A stretch of 64,000 nt of DNA from Hermatobates lingyangjiaoensis (GCA_026182355.1 JAPFBL010000318.1:1-64000); one strand, 5' to 3'; counted from the stretch's first letter, positions 1-12,795 are shown. Notes: a model not told the origin generated them from the letters alone. Translations and numbers: made by a program.

Positions 1-101
1 AGTGAAAAACCTTACAGACTCAAATTTTCGTGTAATCCGTCTTCATTCGGGTGAGACTAGCCGTTGTGCATCTACAATGAGCTTGGTTCCCTTTCTCTTT
101 T

Positions 102-132
102 CTCCTGAAGACGGATTACCCGAAAATTTGAG
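102..132 (+). ncRNA. Hammerhead-like ribozyme motif in a fold-back element
   Basis: CTC (102-104) pairs with GAG (130-132). CTGAAGA, an extra C, stem II GG/CC, GAA, the self-complementary AATT and T17 follow. The outer sequence (11-50 against 105-139) forms an inverted repeat: CTTACAGACTCAAATTTTCG opposite its complement. Confidence 0.35.
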
Positions 133-639
133 TCTGTAAGTGTGTTTCCTTACTCTGTGTGTTACTCTTCTTGAATTTTGAACTCATATACATATATATT
201 ATATATATGCAAAATCTGAATGTGTTGAGACAAGACTTGGTCGGGGGCAGTGGAGAGCCATTGGCAGACAGCAAGGTATCTGCGGCAAGGATGTGCAGCT
301 TTCACTGGTCGGCAGCCCTCGCGGTAGGCTTTCACCCATCGCCTACACACTCACGACAGTTACACCTCTCAAAACGGCTTTTCCTAAAGGTATTTAACAA
401 CAAGGGCAAAAAAAGGAACTGAAAAAGTAAAATCCGATTCGCATTCAAGTGAAAGTTACAGTATCACAATATTTTTAGTAAGATAAGAAAAAAAGAGGAG
501 AAACGTCAGAAGCAGAAGAAATACAAAAACGACTCCGCTTTGAATAAGCACGCTGAAAAATATAGAGCAGTGTAACCTCAACTTTACCACAACTATATTC
601 ATTCAAACTGTGATAAATCAATCCCAAGGACTGTTATTA

Positions 640-880
640 TTATTATTGTTTAAACCAATCCCCTAACGAGTCATAACGTCAGTGATCGGTGGTTCTACAG
701 ATTCATCATTGGGAGTCCTAAATTTTGTCTAAGTCAAGTGTATTTCAAGTAGGGATCTTTAACGAGTACCCTTTAACGACGTCATACAGGGTCGGAACCG
801 ACGGCTTAATGTCATCTCCGAGGGACGACGTACTCGAATTCATTTATTACCTACCCATTTATTAACCTTAAGGATAATTA
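640..880 (-). mobile_element. SINE, head missing
   Basis: TAAACCAATCCCCTAACGAG, ATTGGGAGTCCTAAATTTTG and GGTCGGAACCGACGGCTTAA mark the reverse of the family's 3' half. The tRNA-like head is not seen. Confidence 0.7.
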
Positions 881-959
881 ACCTTAAGGCCCCTTAAGGA
901 TATGATCAATACTTGAGTATATCAATACTTGAATATATAGAAATATTCTTCTATATTTT

Positions 960-1615
960 GTATTAAAAAAGGCATAAATATAAATATTGACATAGGGCAT
1001 TGGCATAAATCGGTATTGACATATGCTCTTTATTGTAGTAAGTTTTCTAATGGTGCAAATTTTACACTGACAAACCTTGTGCATAGGTATAAGTTCTGAT
1101 TATTATAGGTACTGTATTAGGATTAGTACTGTATTACAACATATTACATATTGGCGTAAGTTCTGTATTGGTGTAAGTACTGTCTTGGCAAATGTATCTG
1201 CTCAATCGGCATAAGTTTTGAGTGACGTAAGCAATGTAGTATTTGTCATCAAATATCACCAAAAGTTCTTTATTGTCATATTTTATGTTTTATATTGGCA
1301 AACGTACTGTCGTGGTATATTTTGTATTGGTGTAAATTCTGAGTGACTTAAGTTCTATTTTTGTCATTGGTTATTAGTAAACGACTCGTACTGGTAAATG
1401 TTTTTTATTGGCAAATTCCCTGTCTTGGCATAAGTTATTCATTGAAATATCTACTGTATTAGCATAAGTTATGCTCTAATAAAAGTTCTATAAATACGTT
1501 AAGTACTGTATTAGTATAAGCCCTTCAATGGTGTTGGTACTGTATGATCCTACATTCTGATTTGCGTAAGTTTTGTTTTGGCAATGTTCTGTATTGGCAT
1601 AAAGTAACCATAAAG
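960..1615 (+). repeat. Degenerate minisatellite, ~18-20 bp unit
   Basis: Variants of CTGTATTGGCATAAGTT recur about 25 times with heavy divergence. No gene seen. Confidence 0.7.
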
Positions 1616-2017
1616 TTACTTCATGCTCCCATTTTGTCTAAAGATAAAGTGAAACCTGTAACATGGTCAAAAAAAAAAAATTTATACATCTTAACGAAAA
1701 TACAGATAATCGGTTCCGGAACACTAAAAACATGAAAATCCAATTTCACTAAAACAGAAGTACTAAACACGAACTTTAGTAATTCATTTCTTGTGTAGAA
1801 GCTTACACGTAGCCTTGAGCAACCATTGATTTACTTGGCCCACGACTGCCTTTCATATTTCAGATTTCTGAAATGTTGTATGCTGAAACTTGTATGCTGA
1901 AGCATACAACTGGGAACCCCGCAGTTCCAATAACCCTCACTTAACTGAGAGGTAATCCTAGTTAGTGTCATCAGATCTCTGTCAGAAATGGTGATTTTTC
2001 CAGGTGTTATACGGGTC

Positions 2018-2265
2018 TTGGGGGGCAGGTTAGCCTAATGACAACTTGTTCGCTTCTCTGGACATGTGAATAAGGGGTTCAGTACCCACTACGACCCTCG
2101 ATTTATTCATGTGGTAGCTGAATAACTCTGAGCAGCACTCGTCCCCCAGAAGAGGATGTTAAGCAATCGGTCCGAGCTTAACAACGATGTCAGGTATTCA
2201 TTAAAGATCCTTACATACACTTGAGTTAGGCAAAATTTAGGATTCTCAAAGTAGAATCAATCTTC
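2018..2265 (+). mobile_element. tRNA-derived SINE
   Basis: GGGGGCAGGTTAGCCTAATG, a B-box-like GGTTCAGTACCC, then GTTAAGCAATCGGTCCGAGC and TTAAAGATCC. It lies tail to tail with the next SINE. Confidence 0.75.
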
Positions 2266-2269
2266 ATTG

Positions 2270-2652
2270 TAGGTTAGGTTAGGTTAGGTTGCAGTGGCAG
2301 TTCCACAAGGGAACACACGTAGGCCGAGCATTGGCCCTTTGTGATACCACACAATGAAAGATTAAGATTCTATCAGTGGAATCCTAAATTTTGCCGAACT
2401 CAAATGGTATTTAGAGTAGGGATTCTTTAACGAAAAGTAACCTGGAAACATACGTACATGGCTCGGGACCATACGGTTTAACGTCCTTCTCCGAGAGACG
2501 ACGCGCTCTAATTAATATTCACCTCCTGAAACGTTGAAAAAAAATTAAATCCAGGGAACCTAGGAGAGGATCGAACCCCGGTCCAATTATCCTAGTAATC
2601 AAAAAAGAAGGAGGCAAGACACGTAAGACCACTGAGCTAGCCTGGCCCCTCC
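2270..2652 (-). mobile_element. tRNA-derived SINE with TTAGG-like tail
   Basis: Read on the minus strand it starts AGGGGCCAGGCTAGCTCAGT (A box) and has GGGGTTCGATCCTCTCC (B box), then the shared middle. The + strand edge at 2272-2292 is AGGTTAGGTTAGGTTAGGTT, four TTAGG units. Confidence 0.8.
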
Positions 2653-3664
2653 ATTGTGGAAGTGTAACTCACCCCAATTTTAAGTGTTCCCTTGCAAAAA
2701 GGAATGAACTATAGACTGCCACTGCAATCTATCTTAAACTATACGGGTCAGTTCCACAAATCATTCAAACAAAGAAAATTCCAAAGATCTATTTATTATA
2801 AATGCTAAATTAGAACTCTCATGTTATGAAAAAACGTTGGATATTCTTTAATGAAAAACTAAACTGGAAAAGCAGTATAACATATACTTTTGTTAGGACT
2901 ACAGCAATCCACTGCTCTTATAGGTTTTTTGATATAGCATAGAGGAGGCTTAACTTAAAATGTTCTCTAGAAAAGTACTGTTATATGATAAAAAAAATTG
3001 TATCATATACATCGGTGAAATCTTGAGGTAAATGAAAATGGTACCCAAAATTATCCTTAATAAACTACAAAGAAAAACGTGTAAGGAGGGACAAGACAAG
3101 ATATAAGAGGAACAATGAACCACCTGCCGTACCTCCAACATGGAAAAGTTACTAACCGTCACTCCTCCAATTTTAAGATTTTTATCAATAAAAAGGTAAT
3201 TCGCAATCTAACGACTGCTGTGAATTATAAATGCCTCCTCTATTGGTGACTAAGTTCAAAAATTTAATATGTCGAATTGTCACAAATAGTCACTTGGATC
3301 GGAAGTTTCCTAATTTCAAGAAAGGAGCTTTTCTCTGGTATACAAACATGTCAAAAATGAATAGAAACAAGTTGACTACCATGCTTTAGATACCTAAATA
3401 TAAGAGAAAAACTGGAGAATGAGGTAATGGACTGGTTGGCCCTCTACAGTTTGGAGTCTTTTCTCACAAACTCATACCAAGTTCCGAAGGATGCAATTGA
3501 TGAATGGATGATGAAGGAAACACATAAAAGCTGACTAAAAAAAACCAGATCTAATTTAGAAGAGCTGTTCATTCAATCTGAGCTCAAACTTATCTATCCT
3601 TTAAAGATAGAATTAAAGATTATATGTAGAATATCTAAACATTGATTGTCCTGGAAGCATCTGA

Positions 3665-3860
3665 AAACGCTGTGAAGAGGCGGTGTAATGGAGAAGCTCG
3701 CTTTGTTGTCAGGTAACGTGATACATGGGGCCGGTGTGGTAATTGCATCGTGCTTGGCTCAGCGAAGCGACTCGCTTGGATCTCATGGGTCCGGTGCACT
3801 TGTGGCGTAACACCGCTGAAGCAATATTGTTGTGTCCTCTCAACCTTTCACACAAATCCT
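3665..3860. other. Isolated GC-rich segment
   Basis: This roughly 190-bp block has frequent CpG and both strands are open (minus NVIDEDLCERLRGHNNIAS; plus MEKLALLSGNVIHGAGV). It differs sharply from its AT-rich neighbours. It could be an exon, a promoter island or transposon DNA. No homology recognised. Confidence 0.25.
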
Positions 3861-4559
3861 CATCAATAACATTGCTTTTTAATTTAAGACTCAACTAAGT
3901 ATCAAGTCATTGAACTAGAAGGAGATAAGCAATTCTCGCTCAAAGTAATATTACAATCTGTAATGCAACATTCTCAAATGACAAACGAGTATAATATTAT
4001 TTCAGTCATCCCTCAATAAATGTCCTTTTTTTACCCGCGGTTTTATTCATCAGGTGTATTGAAATGAGCAGGAAATTTTTTTAGGCCTCCAATTTACACT
4101 TATATCTAATATATTCTAAATATTATTTTTCCTTTCCTACAGGAAAATAACTGCATGCAATGCAACACTTTGTTTGCCTTTACATTCATAAATATCTTTA
4201 CTATTTGGTTGCATACTAAATTAAATATTCCTCTATATACTTAACATAATGTGGTTTCTTTATAGAAATATTGACCGCTTTTTTTTTGTAGGAGCTGTAC
4301 ACCCATCCGATCATATACACACATACATACAATCACACAAATAAATTGAATATTCAGGAATAATCACATTACATTTACAAAATATCAATATCAATCTGTA
4401 GCTTGAAATACAAAGTGTTCGTAGCTTGAAAAATGGAATTTTATCGCTAGTTTATTCATTACTATTAAGAATGTTCCAATAATTTCGTAGATTCTATAAA
4501 AGCATGCAAATGGTGACTCAATGTATTTATCTTCAAGTGAATACAATTCCTTATGATTC

Positions 4560-5800
4560 TGTTAATATTAATATTTTTACCATTTTATTATAGACTCTAT
4601 AAAAGGGCCCAGAATACCTCTAAACTTCAAAAAAATTTCGGATAAAAAAATTTCAAAAATGACTCATGATGGGACCTCAAAATGTGTGAAACTGTTTAAA
4701 TCTGTAATAATTTTCATGATCACTACATTTTATTTATAATGAAGGTAGAAGAGACTTAGGAACCACAAAAATTACTCATGGGTTCTTAAGGCGTGTAAAT
4801 TAATTTAAACCTCGAAATAGAATTGTTTGATAACTATAGTTTATTTATAGTGAAGGTAAAAGGTGCAAAAATTAACAGGGGACCTCAAAATGTGTAAATG
4901 GGATGAAATCTCGAAATAGAATGTTTTCATGATTCCTACAGTCTATTTATAGTGAAGATAAAAGCTACAAAAATTAACAGGGGACCTCAAAATGTGTAAA
5001 TGGGATGAAATCTCGAAATAGAATGTTTTCATGATTCCTACAGTCTATTTATAGTGAAGGTAAAAGCTACAAAAATTAACAGGGGACCTCAAAATGTGTA
5101 AATGGGATGAAATCTCGAAATAGAATGTTTTCATGATTCCTACAGTCTATTTATAGTGAAGGTAAAAGCTACAAAAATTAACAGGGGACCTCAAAATGTG
5201 TAAATCCGCTAAAATTTCGAAATAAAATTTTCATGATTACTACAGGTTATTTATTGTGAAGGTAAAAGATACAAAAATTAACAGGGGACCTCAAAATGTG
5301 TAAATACGATAAAATCTCGAAATAGAATGTTTTCACGATACCTACAGGTTATTTATAGTGAAGGTAAAAGCTGCAAGAATTAACAAAGGACCTCAAAATA
5401 TGTAAATCCGCTAAAATTTCGAAATAAAATGTTGTCATGATATCTACAGTTTATTTATAGTGAAGGTAAAAGCTACAAGAATTAACAGGTCACCTCAAAA
5501 TGTGTAAATCCGCTTAAATTTCGAAACAGAATGTTTTCATGATTACTCAGGTTATTTATAGTGAAGGTAAAAGGTGCAAGAATTAAGCAAAGGACCTCAA
5601 AATATGTAAATACGATAAAATCGAAATAGAATGTTTTCATGATTAGTATAGTTAACTTATAGTGAAAGTAAAAAAAATTCAAGAACCTCAAATGTGTAAA
5701 TGAACCTGAAATGAAAATCCATAAAAATATCGAACTAGAAAAAAAAATCTAAAAAGGACTCATGAAACCTCAAAACTTGTAAATCTGTTAAAGCCTCAAA
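4560..5800 (+). repeat. 102-bp satellite array
   Basis: GACCTCAAAATGTGTAAAT starts units at 4881, 4983, 5085, 5187 and 5287. The middle units are nearly identical; the outer ones are diverged. Each has CTCGAAATAGAATGTTTTCA and CTATTTATAGTGAAGGTAAA. Confidence 0.95.
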
Positions 5801-6589
5801 ATATATTTGATACATTAAATTATTTATAAAGTAAAATAATTAATAATAAATAATAATGATTATAACTGATAACTAATGATAACCAATGGTGATAAGGCTG
5901 TACAAACTTAGTATATCTGTTATAGCGGCAACACGTGTCACACCCAGTGACTTATTGAATTAAACATCTCTGTAATACACATCAGATAAGGAAATGATTT
6001 ATGGAGCGAAAACAGCAAATGTCTACAATCTTTCTATCTACCCAATGATGACTATTAACAATTAATTAATATGAAAAGATAAATCAAGGATTCTATCAGG
6101 AAATAGGATGGAACTCCTGACTGATGCAAGAATGGTGAAGGCTAGAAGAGGACACTCAAAGAAGGAAGAGGCCAAGGACAAGAGTAAAAGAGAGAGAAAG
6201 AGAGAGAGCTGTTAACAAGGTAAGTGATTGACACTTTTAATTACTGGAAAGAAAAACCTATCGCATCAAAGACTTGGATGATGAATTAAACTCAGAAGTC
6301 TTTCAAAGAACAACACATTCCAGTTAACTAATCATTAGTCCTGTATTATGTAACACGCTTTCTATAAAAATATAGTTAGGTAATATCTATCACTTAATTA
6401 ACTATATCACTAATTCAAAAGATAACTATTGAAAAATATATTAGTGAAATAAATATGTAATTCTGATAATGAGAAACATTTCAAACCAGTTATTTCTCTT
6501 TCGTTCCCTTTTTAAGTAGACCTTCAGGGAAAGAAATACACGTCAATAGAAGAAAATCAATATATCCCTACTAATGCTGTTAATATTAA

Positions 6590-7490
6590 TCCTTTTACTA
6601 TTTGATTATGGTCTCTATAAAAGGAGTCAGAAAACCTCAAAATGTGTCATCCATGAAAATTTCAATAGTGGGACCTCAAAATATGTTTAAATATCGAACA
6701 ACAATTTTTCATTATTACTAGATTTTATTTATAGCAAAATTTAAAAAACTTCAAGAATATACTTAGTCGACCTAAAAGTGTATAAATTGATACATTTTTT
6801 TGGATTAGAAAAAAATTTCAAAAATTACTCATGGGTATTCAAAAGCGTGTAAATCAGTTTAAATCTCGAAATAGAATTTTTCTAGGATGACTAGGGTTTA
6901 TTCATAGTAAATGTAACAAACTTTAAGAATACTAGTACTTTAATTAGTACATGACCTCAAAATGTGTAAATCCGTAAAAATTTCAAAAATGACTTATGAT
7001 GAACCTCAAAACTTGTAAATCCTTTTAAGTCTCGAATATAATCATTTAATCATTACTACTGTTTACTTAAAGTAATGGTAAAAAGTTCAAGAACCTCAAA
7101 TGTACCATCCATAAAATTTTCGGATTAGAAAAAATTTCAAAAAAGACTATAATGGACCTCAAAACTTGTAAATCCCTTTAAATGTCCAATATAATTATTT
7201 CATTATTACTGCTGTTTACTTAAAGAGATGGTGAAAATTTCAAGAACCTCAAATGTACACCTCCATAAAAATTTCGAATTAGAAAAAATTTCAAAAACGA
7301 CTACAATGGACCTCAAACTTGTAAATCCCTTTAAATGTCCAATATAATTATTTCATTATTACTGCTGTTTACTTAAAGAGATGGTGAAAATTTCAAGAAC
7401 CTCAAATGACACATCCATAAAAATTTCGAATTAGAAAAAAAATCCAATAAGGACTCATTGAACAACTTTTCAACAACAACAAAATCCAAA
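6590..7490 (+). repeat. Second, older block of the 102-bp satellite
   Basis: The same words (GACCTCAAAA, TTTCGAATTAGAAAA, CATTATTACT) recur with more divergence. Three units at 7070-7440 (AATGTACACCTCCATAAAAA) form a sub-family. One isolated unit is near 20330-20420. Confidence 0.85.
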
Positions 7491-7679
7491 AATGATTCAT
7501 GGAATAACTATCTCCACACTATTCCCTTTCAAAAGAAAAAAAAAATAGTAAAATTAAATCATTTTTTCCTAGTTGATTTCTATTGATAAATGCTATTTTG
7601 TCTTTATCCGATCATTTACTTTGGTGTTAAACATAAAAACAATATTAATATTAGAATTAGAAAAAACAGTCATACCTCG

Positions 7680-7800
7680 TAAGTTGATATCGGAGATGTT
7701 GGAGCGCTTTCGGATCTGGTCCATCTTCATTCGCAACTCAGTTGCCAATGAAGATGGACCAGATCCGAAAGCGCTCCAACATCTCCGATATCAACTTTAA
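7680..7800. repeat. Fold-back element, arms of about 50 bp, hammerhead-like core
   Basis: AAGTTGATATCGGAGATGTT through CATCTTCATT is repeated in perfect inverted form around a 15-bp centre. The right arm reads TGAAGA-T-GGACCAGATCC-GAA, then AGCGCT (self-complementary) and C, the same core order as the other hammerhead-like motifs. C3 is changed to A. Confidence 0.75.
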
Positions 7801-8854
7801 TCTTACTAACCTCAGTGGTAATAACAATATGCATGTATAAAAACAATAGATTGCAGATGGGGAGCAAGATAAGAAATCATCAAACATGAAAAATACATCT
7901 ATGTTGTTTGTATCACAGAGGTTAGTAAACAAAGTATTATTATACTAATCCGTCCTACCTAGTAAATCGTTGTTACTGGCAACGGTCGAACAGTCTTACC
8001 GGTTGGACATCCTCAACCATTCACTTTGGTATGACAGATTTGTATAATATGATAATAGGAAAAAAACTATCTAACAAAGGTATGTCATTCATATTAGCAA
8101 GTGCTTTGTTTTGTTCAGTGGGTCTATGTAATTAGTTTTTTGTACAATATATATACATGTGTCAGTATTGATTTGTCTCTCATGACTTGAACATCTCTTT
8201 CTGATGACGACTGATATTGAAATATCGAAGTGAGTTTTTCTTTGAGAGTGTTTTCTTGTGATTAATAAACATTTTTAACACAATAATCTTGTAAATTGTA
8301 TGCAACATAAGTACAGTTACAGAAAAACGACGAAAAGACTAAAATCTTTTCAAATGCTCTTGTTCGTTTCAAATGCTATCAGAATAAATATAGGGAGACA
8401 AACACTGTTGAAGATGGTTGGAATCCAAAGTTTCCGTTTCCAAGTCTCTATATTGGTGCGTTTAGTCTCTCTCTATTTATTCTACTGATAACGTTGAAAC
8501 CCAAAATTCGTTTCAGACTTTTGTAGAATTAAGAACAGTAAGTTAGATAATAAAATTATTAAAAAATATTCTTTTCTAAATTTACTCCCATAATCATAAA
8601 TTAATACATATAAAGAAAAAATTCATGCCCATAACTAATCAAAGTTTATTCCTACAATAATAAAAATATACCTACAACCATAAAATGATACCTTAACCAT
8701 AAATACATCTATTAGAGTAAAATATAATTTTTTACATTATAGTTTAATTCTAACCAATTCTGATAGACTTAAAATTATAGATTATAGAGCTGCCCTGCTG
8801 AGTTGTATGGTATTATATTAGTTAAGGTAAGCTTATAGTGTTATTGGAATATTT

Positions 8855-9060
8855 TTCTTGACTCTGACGAAGACTGCTAGTTACGGTTGAAAGATCTTAG
8901 TCGATTTTTTCACCCATTTCTTATTGTGGTTTGATCACTCATAGTACTGTATAATACTATACAATAATTGTTCAAACCATAATAAGAAATGGAAAAAAAA
9001 CTGAGATATTTCAACTGTAATAAGCGGTCTTCGTCAGAGTTAAAGCCCAATTAAAACATA
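8855..9060. repeat. Fold-back element of the TTGTGGTTTGATCA family
   Basis: The left arm, 8863-8940, contains the motif above and ends CTTATTGTGGTTTGATCAC. The right arm, 8968-9043, is its inverted, slightly diverged copy. Relatives occur at 9280-9400, 10140-10240, 25447-25530 and 60095-60540. Confidence 0.7.
8860..8902 (+). ncRNA. Hammerhead-like ribozyme motif, best-formed example
   Basis: Stem I GACT (8860-8863) pairs with AGTC (8899-8902). CTGACGA (8864-8870) supplies C3-A9, one extra base follows, then GAC...GTT form stem II. GAA (8889-8891) is followed by the self-complementary AGATCT as stem III and T at the cleavage position. All conserved type I hammerhead elements are in order. The extra base after A9 is a known variation in a viroid hammerhead. 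H17 is T, which usually cleaves slowly. An inverted copy lies at 9010-9043. Confidence 0.5.
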
Positions 9061-9837
9061 AGATGTAAAGACATCTTATTATTAATTTCGAGTGGAGTGG
9101 AGTCGAGTCGAGATGAGTGGAAGGAAGAGAGGCATTAAAAAGTGTAGAGTGCAGACAAGGACAATAGTCCAGGGAGAGATGTTTGGGTAAACAAAGGAGT
9201 ACAGTAAGAAAAACTAAAAAACTATCCGCTAGCTGTCAATCCTCTTAGATCAGGCTAAGAGGGTTAATTTTTTTTTACCCATTTCTTATTTTGGTTTGAA
9301 TATAATACTATAAAGTTGATAATATATATCACAATACATCTCTAATTCTTATACTATCGAGATGTTTCAACTGCTCCTCAGTCATCATCGGAATGTTTAA
9401 TTTCTCTGCTGAGTTGCCCGGTTTTATCGTAATCAAGGGTCAGTTGCTATTCACAGATATGGTGTACTATTCAACCAAATATGCATAAATGAATTACTCT
9501 TTCTAAACATATAAACGCCTAAACTACAGTAAACAATTCAGAAATAACACTAGCATTTTTCAACCAAAACAATTGGTCTTAAGAAGTATTTTCTAAATAT
9601 ATATTTGAATGTTTTGCTGGTTTTTTTTTTTTAATATATTTCATCGCTTATGAATTACCAGATTTGGATATAGATGGAAGTGTGTAGAAAAGGTATAGTT
9701 TTGTTGTCCTTCTTGAGCTATGTTAAGACGGTTCAGTTGTTACGTACACACGTCAGAATATAAAAAGATTTCACAATGAACGTGTAAAATAAAAATCAAA
9801 TTCCAAACCACAGTATTTTTTCTTTCTTTTTTTTATT

Positions 9838-10146
9838 GTTTAAACCGATCCCCTTAGAGGGTGATAATGTCAGCCGTTTACCGGCTTTTTATTTGATCGG
9901 TGATTCTACCAATTCTACATTGGGAGTCCTAAATTTTGCCTAATTCAAGTGCATTTCGAGTAAGGATCTTTTAACGAGTGCTTGACATTGTACAGGCTCG
10001 GGACCGACGGCTTAACATCCTCGCCGAGGGACAACGTACTCAGATTTATACACCTCCCACGTGAATAAATCGAGGGACAGGTGGGCATCGAACACCGGAC
10101 TACCAGCCCAGAGGTGAGTGCGTGAACCAGTAAGCTACCTGGCCCG
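9838..10146 (-). mobile_element. tRNA-derived SINE, near full length
   Basis: The minus strand starts GGGCCAGGTAGCTTACTGGT and carries the shared middle, ending at TTAAACAATAAAAA. The 3' part, GATCGGTTTAAAC, is shared with the copy at 640. Confidence 0.75.
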
Positions 10147-10272
10147 AAACCACAGTAAGAAATGAAATGATGAAGGCAATCTGATGAAGACAGCTTGTTT
10201 TGGTTGAAAATTCTTAGTTATTTTCCTGATTTCGTCGGTCACTCTATTGGTGAAACTTAGTCCTTTTGGTAA

Positions 10273-10729
10273 TTGTGGGTTATCTGTCACCACTTTTTAA
10301 AAAGTATATAATGTACTGTATATTAAGTTTTACAAGTCTTTATAGTTTTCGTGCCCTTTACAGTAATTAAAGTTTTTAGGATTTTTTTTTATAAATTTCT
10401 GTTGTTTTTTAGGAAAATTTTTGGCAAAAGTTCATTGTTATTTAATGAACTGTTCAGCTTCATTAAAGCTTCTTCATAGAAGCTTTATACTATATTATGC
10501 TATATAGTATATAGTATAATACTATAGTATTATACTTTAATACTTATAGTATTGCAGATACTATAACTATTATAGTATTTGCAATACTTATAATACTTTA
10601 AATTGTGTATATCAGGCTTTTGTTCTGTAGAATCAAAATAGATATTCAATAGATATTAAAAAAAACTTGTAAAACTTAATATACAGTACATTATATACTT
10701 TTTAAAAAGTGGTGACAGATAACCCACAA
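10273..10729. repeat. Fold-back element with perfect 64-bp arms
   Basis: TTGTGGGTTATCTGTCACCA through TTTTACAAG (10273-10336) is matched base for base in inverted form at 10666-10729. The 329-bp middle holds smaller palindromes such as TATAGTATAATACTATAG. A perfect match over 64 bp indicates a recent or gene-converted element. No coding capacity seen. Confidence 0.9.
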
Positions 10730-11924
10730 GTACCGTCCTTTTTTTGAATATCTTACTGTGCTTTAGACATTAATGTTTGTTTTATGTTTTTACTGTCACA
10801 TATATATATTGAATATCAAACGACACTATCAAAAATAGTAATAAGTTTAAGTAAAATAACATAAGAAAGAACTAAGAGAACTCATTCTAATATTTGTACA
10901 ACCGTTCTAAATTTTTAGAATATTCATAAAAAAATCTCCTCTTGATACGACGGTAACTGAAATACCAAAGTGAATTTTGTTAGCATTTACACTGTTTTTT
11001 TTTTTCTGAACTTAATATATATTTGAATAATCCTATTTAAGTTCATAAACAAAATATAACCTATTTAAAGTTCAAGGAATTACAATTAAAAGTTTATTAC
11101 TTTCCAGTAAGGTTATTTTACGATTTAATTGCTTCTGCAAATTTCGATATACTTATCGTATATTCTTTCTTAATTGTATCCATATTCTATAAATACGATA
11201 TCTCAATAATGCTATCTATAAATTTTGAATTGTGATATGACAATATATCTTTTTAATTGTTCAGTTGGGTTTTTTTTACTATAATGAATTTAACCAATAT
11301 TTGGAACGAAATAAAAACATTGTATACTTCATAACTTTATGTACTGAACAGTCTATTATATTCTAAAGCTTCTTATATTTTGCTTACTTTACCTTTTATA
11401 TTACCTACTAAGCAAAAAATATCCTTCGCTCTACACTAAACTTTAAAGTTTACGTAATTTAAACAATATTTGGAACGAAATTAAAACACTGTGTACTTCA
11501 TAACTTTATGTACTGAATACAGTCTTTTGTTATATTCTAAAGCCTTTTATACTGCCAACTTAGTAAAAAATATTCTTCACCCTATTTCAAAGTTTACCAA
11601 AAATATTTACATAAGATGGTATCATCTAGGACCATGATTTTTGAAATACTAATCAAATAATGCTTTTATGATCTTGGAACTGATTTCAGTAAACTCAACT
11701 TACCACTAGTATGTTTGCTTTAGGACGTTTCATAGATAATATTGTTTGTATTTATTTCTTTCTACGTAAAATAAAACTTTACTCTGAGAAATTGAATTAT
11801 TATTATTCATCATGAGCTTTACGGTAACTACTACCCACGCAACGTGAAGAACCTCCCTACTCAGATAAGCAGTTTACCTGAAGTTGCTATACAAAAGTTA
11901 CATGTGTAATTCATATGTATATAT

Positions 11925-12080
11925 ATAAACTATATTGACACAAAGAACACTCAGAAATGAAACTGAAACTCACTACTATATTTCGATGTCCTCGTCATCA
12001 CGACGACATCGAAATATATTAGTGAGTTTCTGTTTCATTTCTGAGTGTTCTTTGTGTCAATATAGTTTATTTAGTTCGTG
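11925..12080. repeat. Fold-back element with hammerhead-like core, about 60-bp arms
   Basis: GACACAAAGAACACTCAGAA through CTATATTTCGATGTC is opposed by CGACATCGAAATATATTAGT through TTCTTTGTGTC. The core, read on either strand, is TGATGACGAGGACATCGAAA. The same core occurs at 48637-48670 (+) and 49296-49326 (-). AT-rich microsatellites lie on both sides. Confidence 0.8.
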
Positions 12081-12294
12081 GAATCGTTTCATTTAATTGG
12101 TATATATAAATATATATCCAAGGTAAAACTAATTTCCTTTTGTCTGATACTTTGAAATAGATGTGTACTCAACAACACTGATTATAAAATAACCTTTTGT
12201 ATGTATCTGTTGGTCTTAAAAAAATTTGTGTTAGTTCTCTATGTGAGTTGTAGATTGTTTTGGTAAATGTATTATAGTTCTTACTCTAATTTTA

Positions 12295-12332
12295 GCCCTG
12301 AAGATGATGTACAAATACATCGAAACGTCGGC
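12295..12332 (+). ncRNA. Hammerhead-like ribozyme motif with GUC cleavage site
   Basis: GCC (12295-12297) pairs with GGC (12330-12332). CTGAAGA (12298-12304) is followed by an extra T, the perfect stem II GATGTA-CAAA-TACATC, GAA, the self-complementary ACGT and C17, giving GTC. A stem III this short cannot close in one molecule, so any activity would need a dimer, as proposed for other minimal hammerheads of retroelements. Confidence 0.5.
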
Positions 12333-12403
12333 CTAGGAAGAAGTTTATTTTCTTTTATTTGACCTAGCCCTCAATAACAAAACATAGAATATATATATAT
12401 ATG

Positions 12404-12498
12404 GATTAATTTACCACAATGAAAAACAATTTTTGAAACAATGCTCTGTTTAAAAGAGCATTGTTTCAAAAATTGTTTTTCATTGTGGTAAATTAATC
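12404..12498. repeat. Perfect 44-bp palindromic hairpin, 7-base loop
   Basis: GATTAATTTACCACAATGAA through CAATGCTCT, loop GTTTAAA, then the exact inverse. It directly follows an (AT)n run at 12390-12402. No hammerhead core is present. A similar but smaller hairpin lies at 12555-12620 (GGGGTTCTTGGGGATTTTGG and its inverse). Confidence 0.95.
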
Positions 12499-12795
12499 AA
12501 TCTATTATATCAAGTGTTATTTTGATTATTATTCATATATATAAATTCTCCGAAGGGGTTCTTGGGGATTTTGGTCATAAACATACAACTTTGATTATGA
12601 CCAAAATCCTCAAGAACCCCAATTTGAAATATCAGTGGTAGAGAAGTTATATCAATATATATATATATATACTTTTTTCGATGAAAATACGATCCGAAAT
12701 GGACAAATACAGTTCAATGTACATAAAGAAACATAGAGAAATTAAAAGCACTCCAACCGTCTCTGTACCAGTGCGCTTGGTTTCCCCCGCTTATC

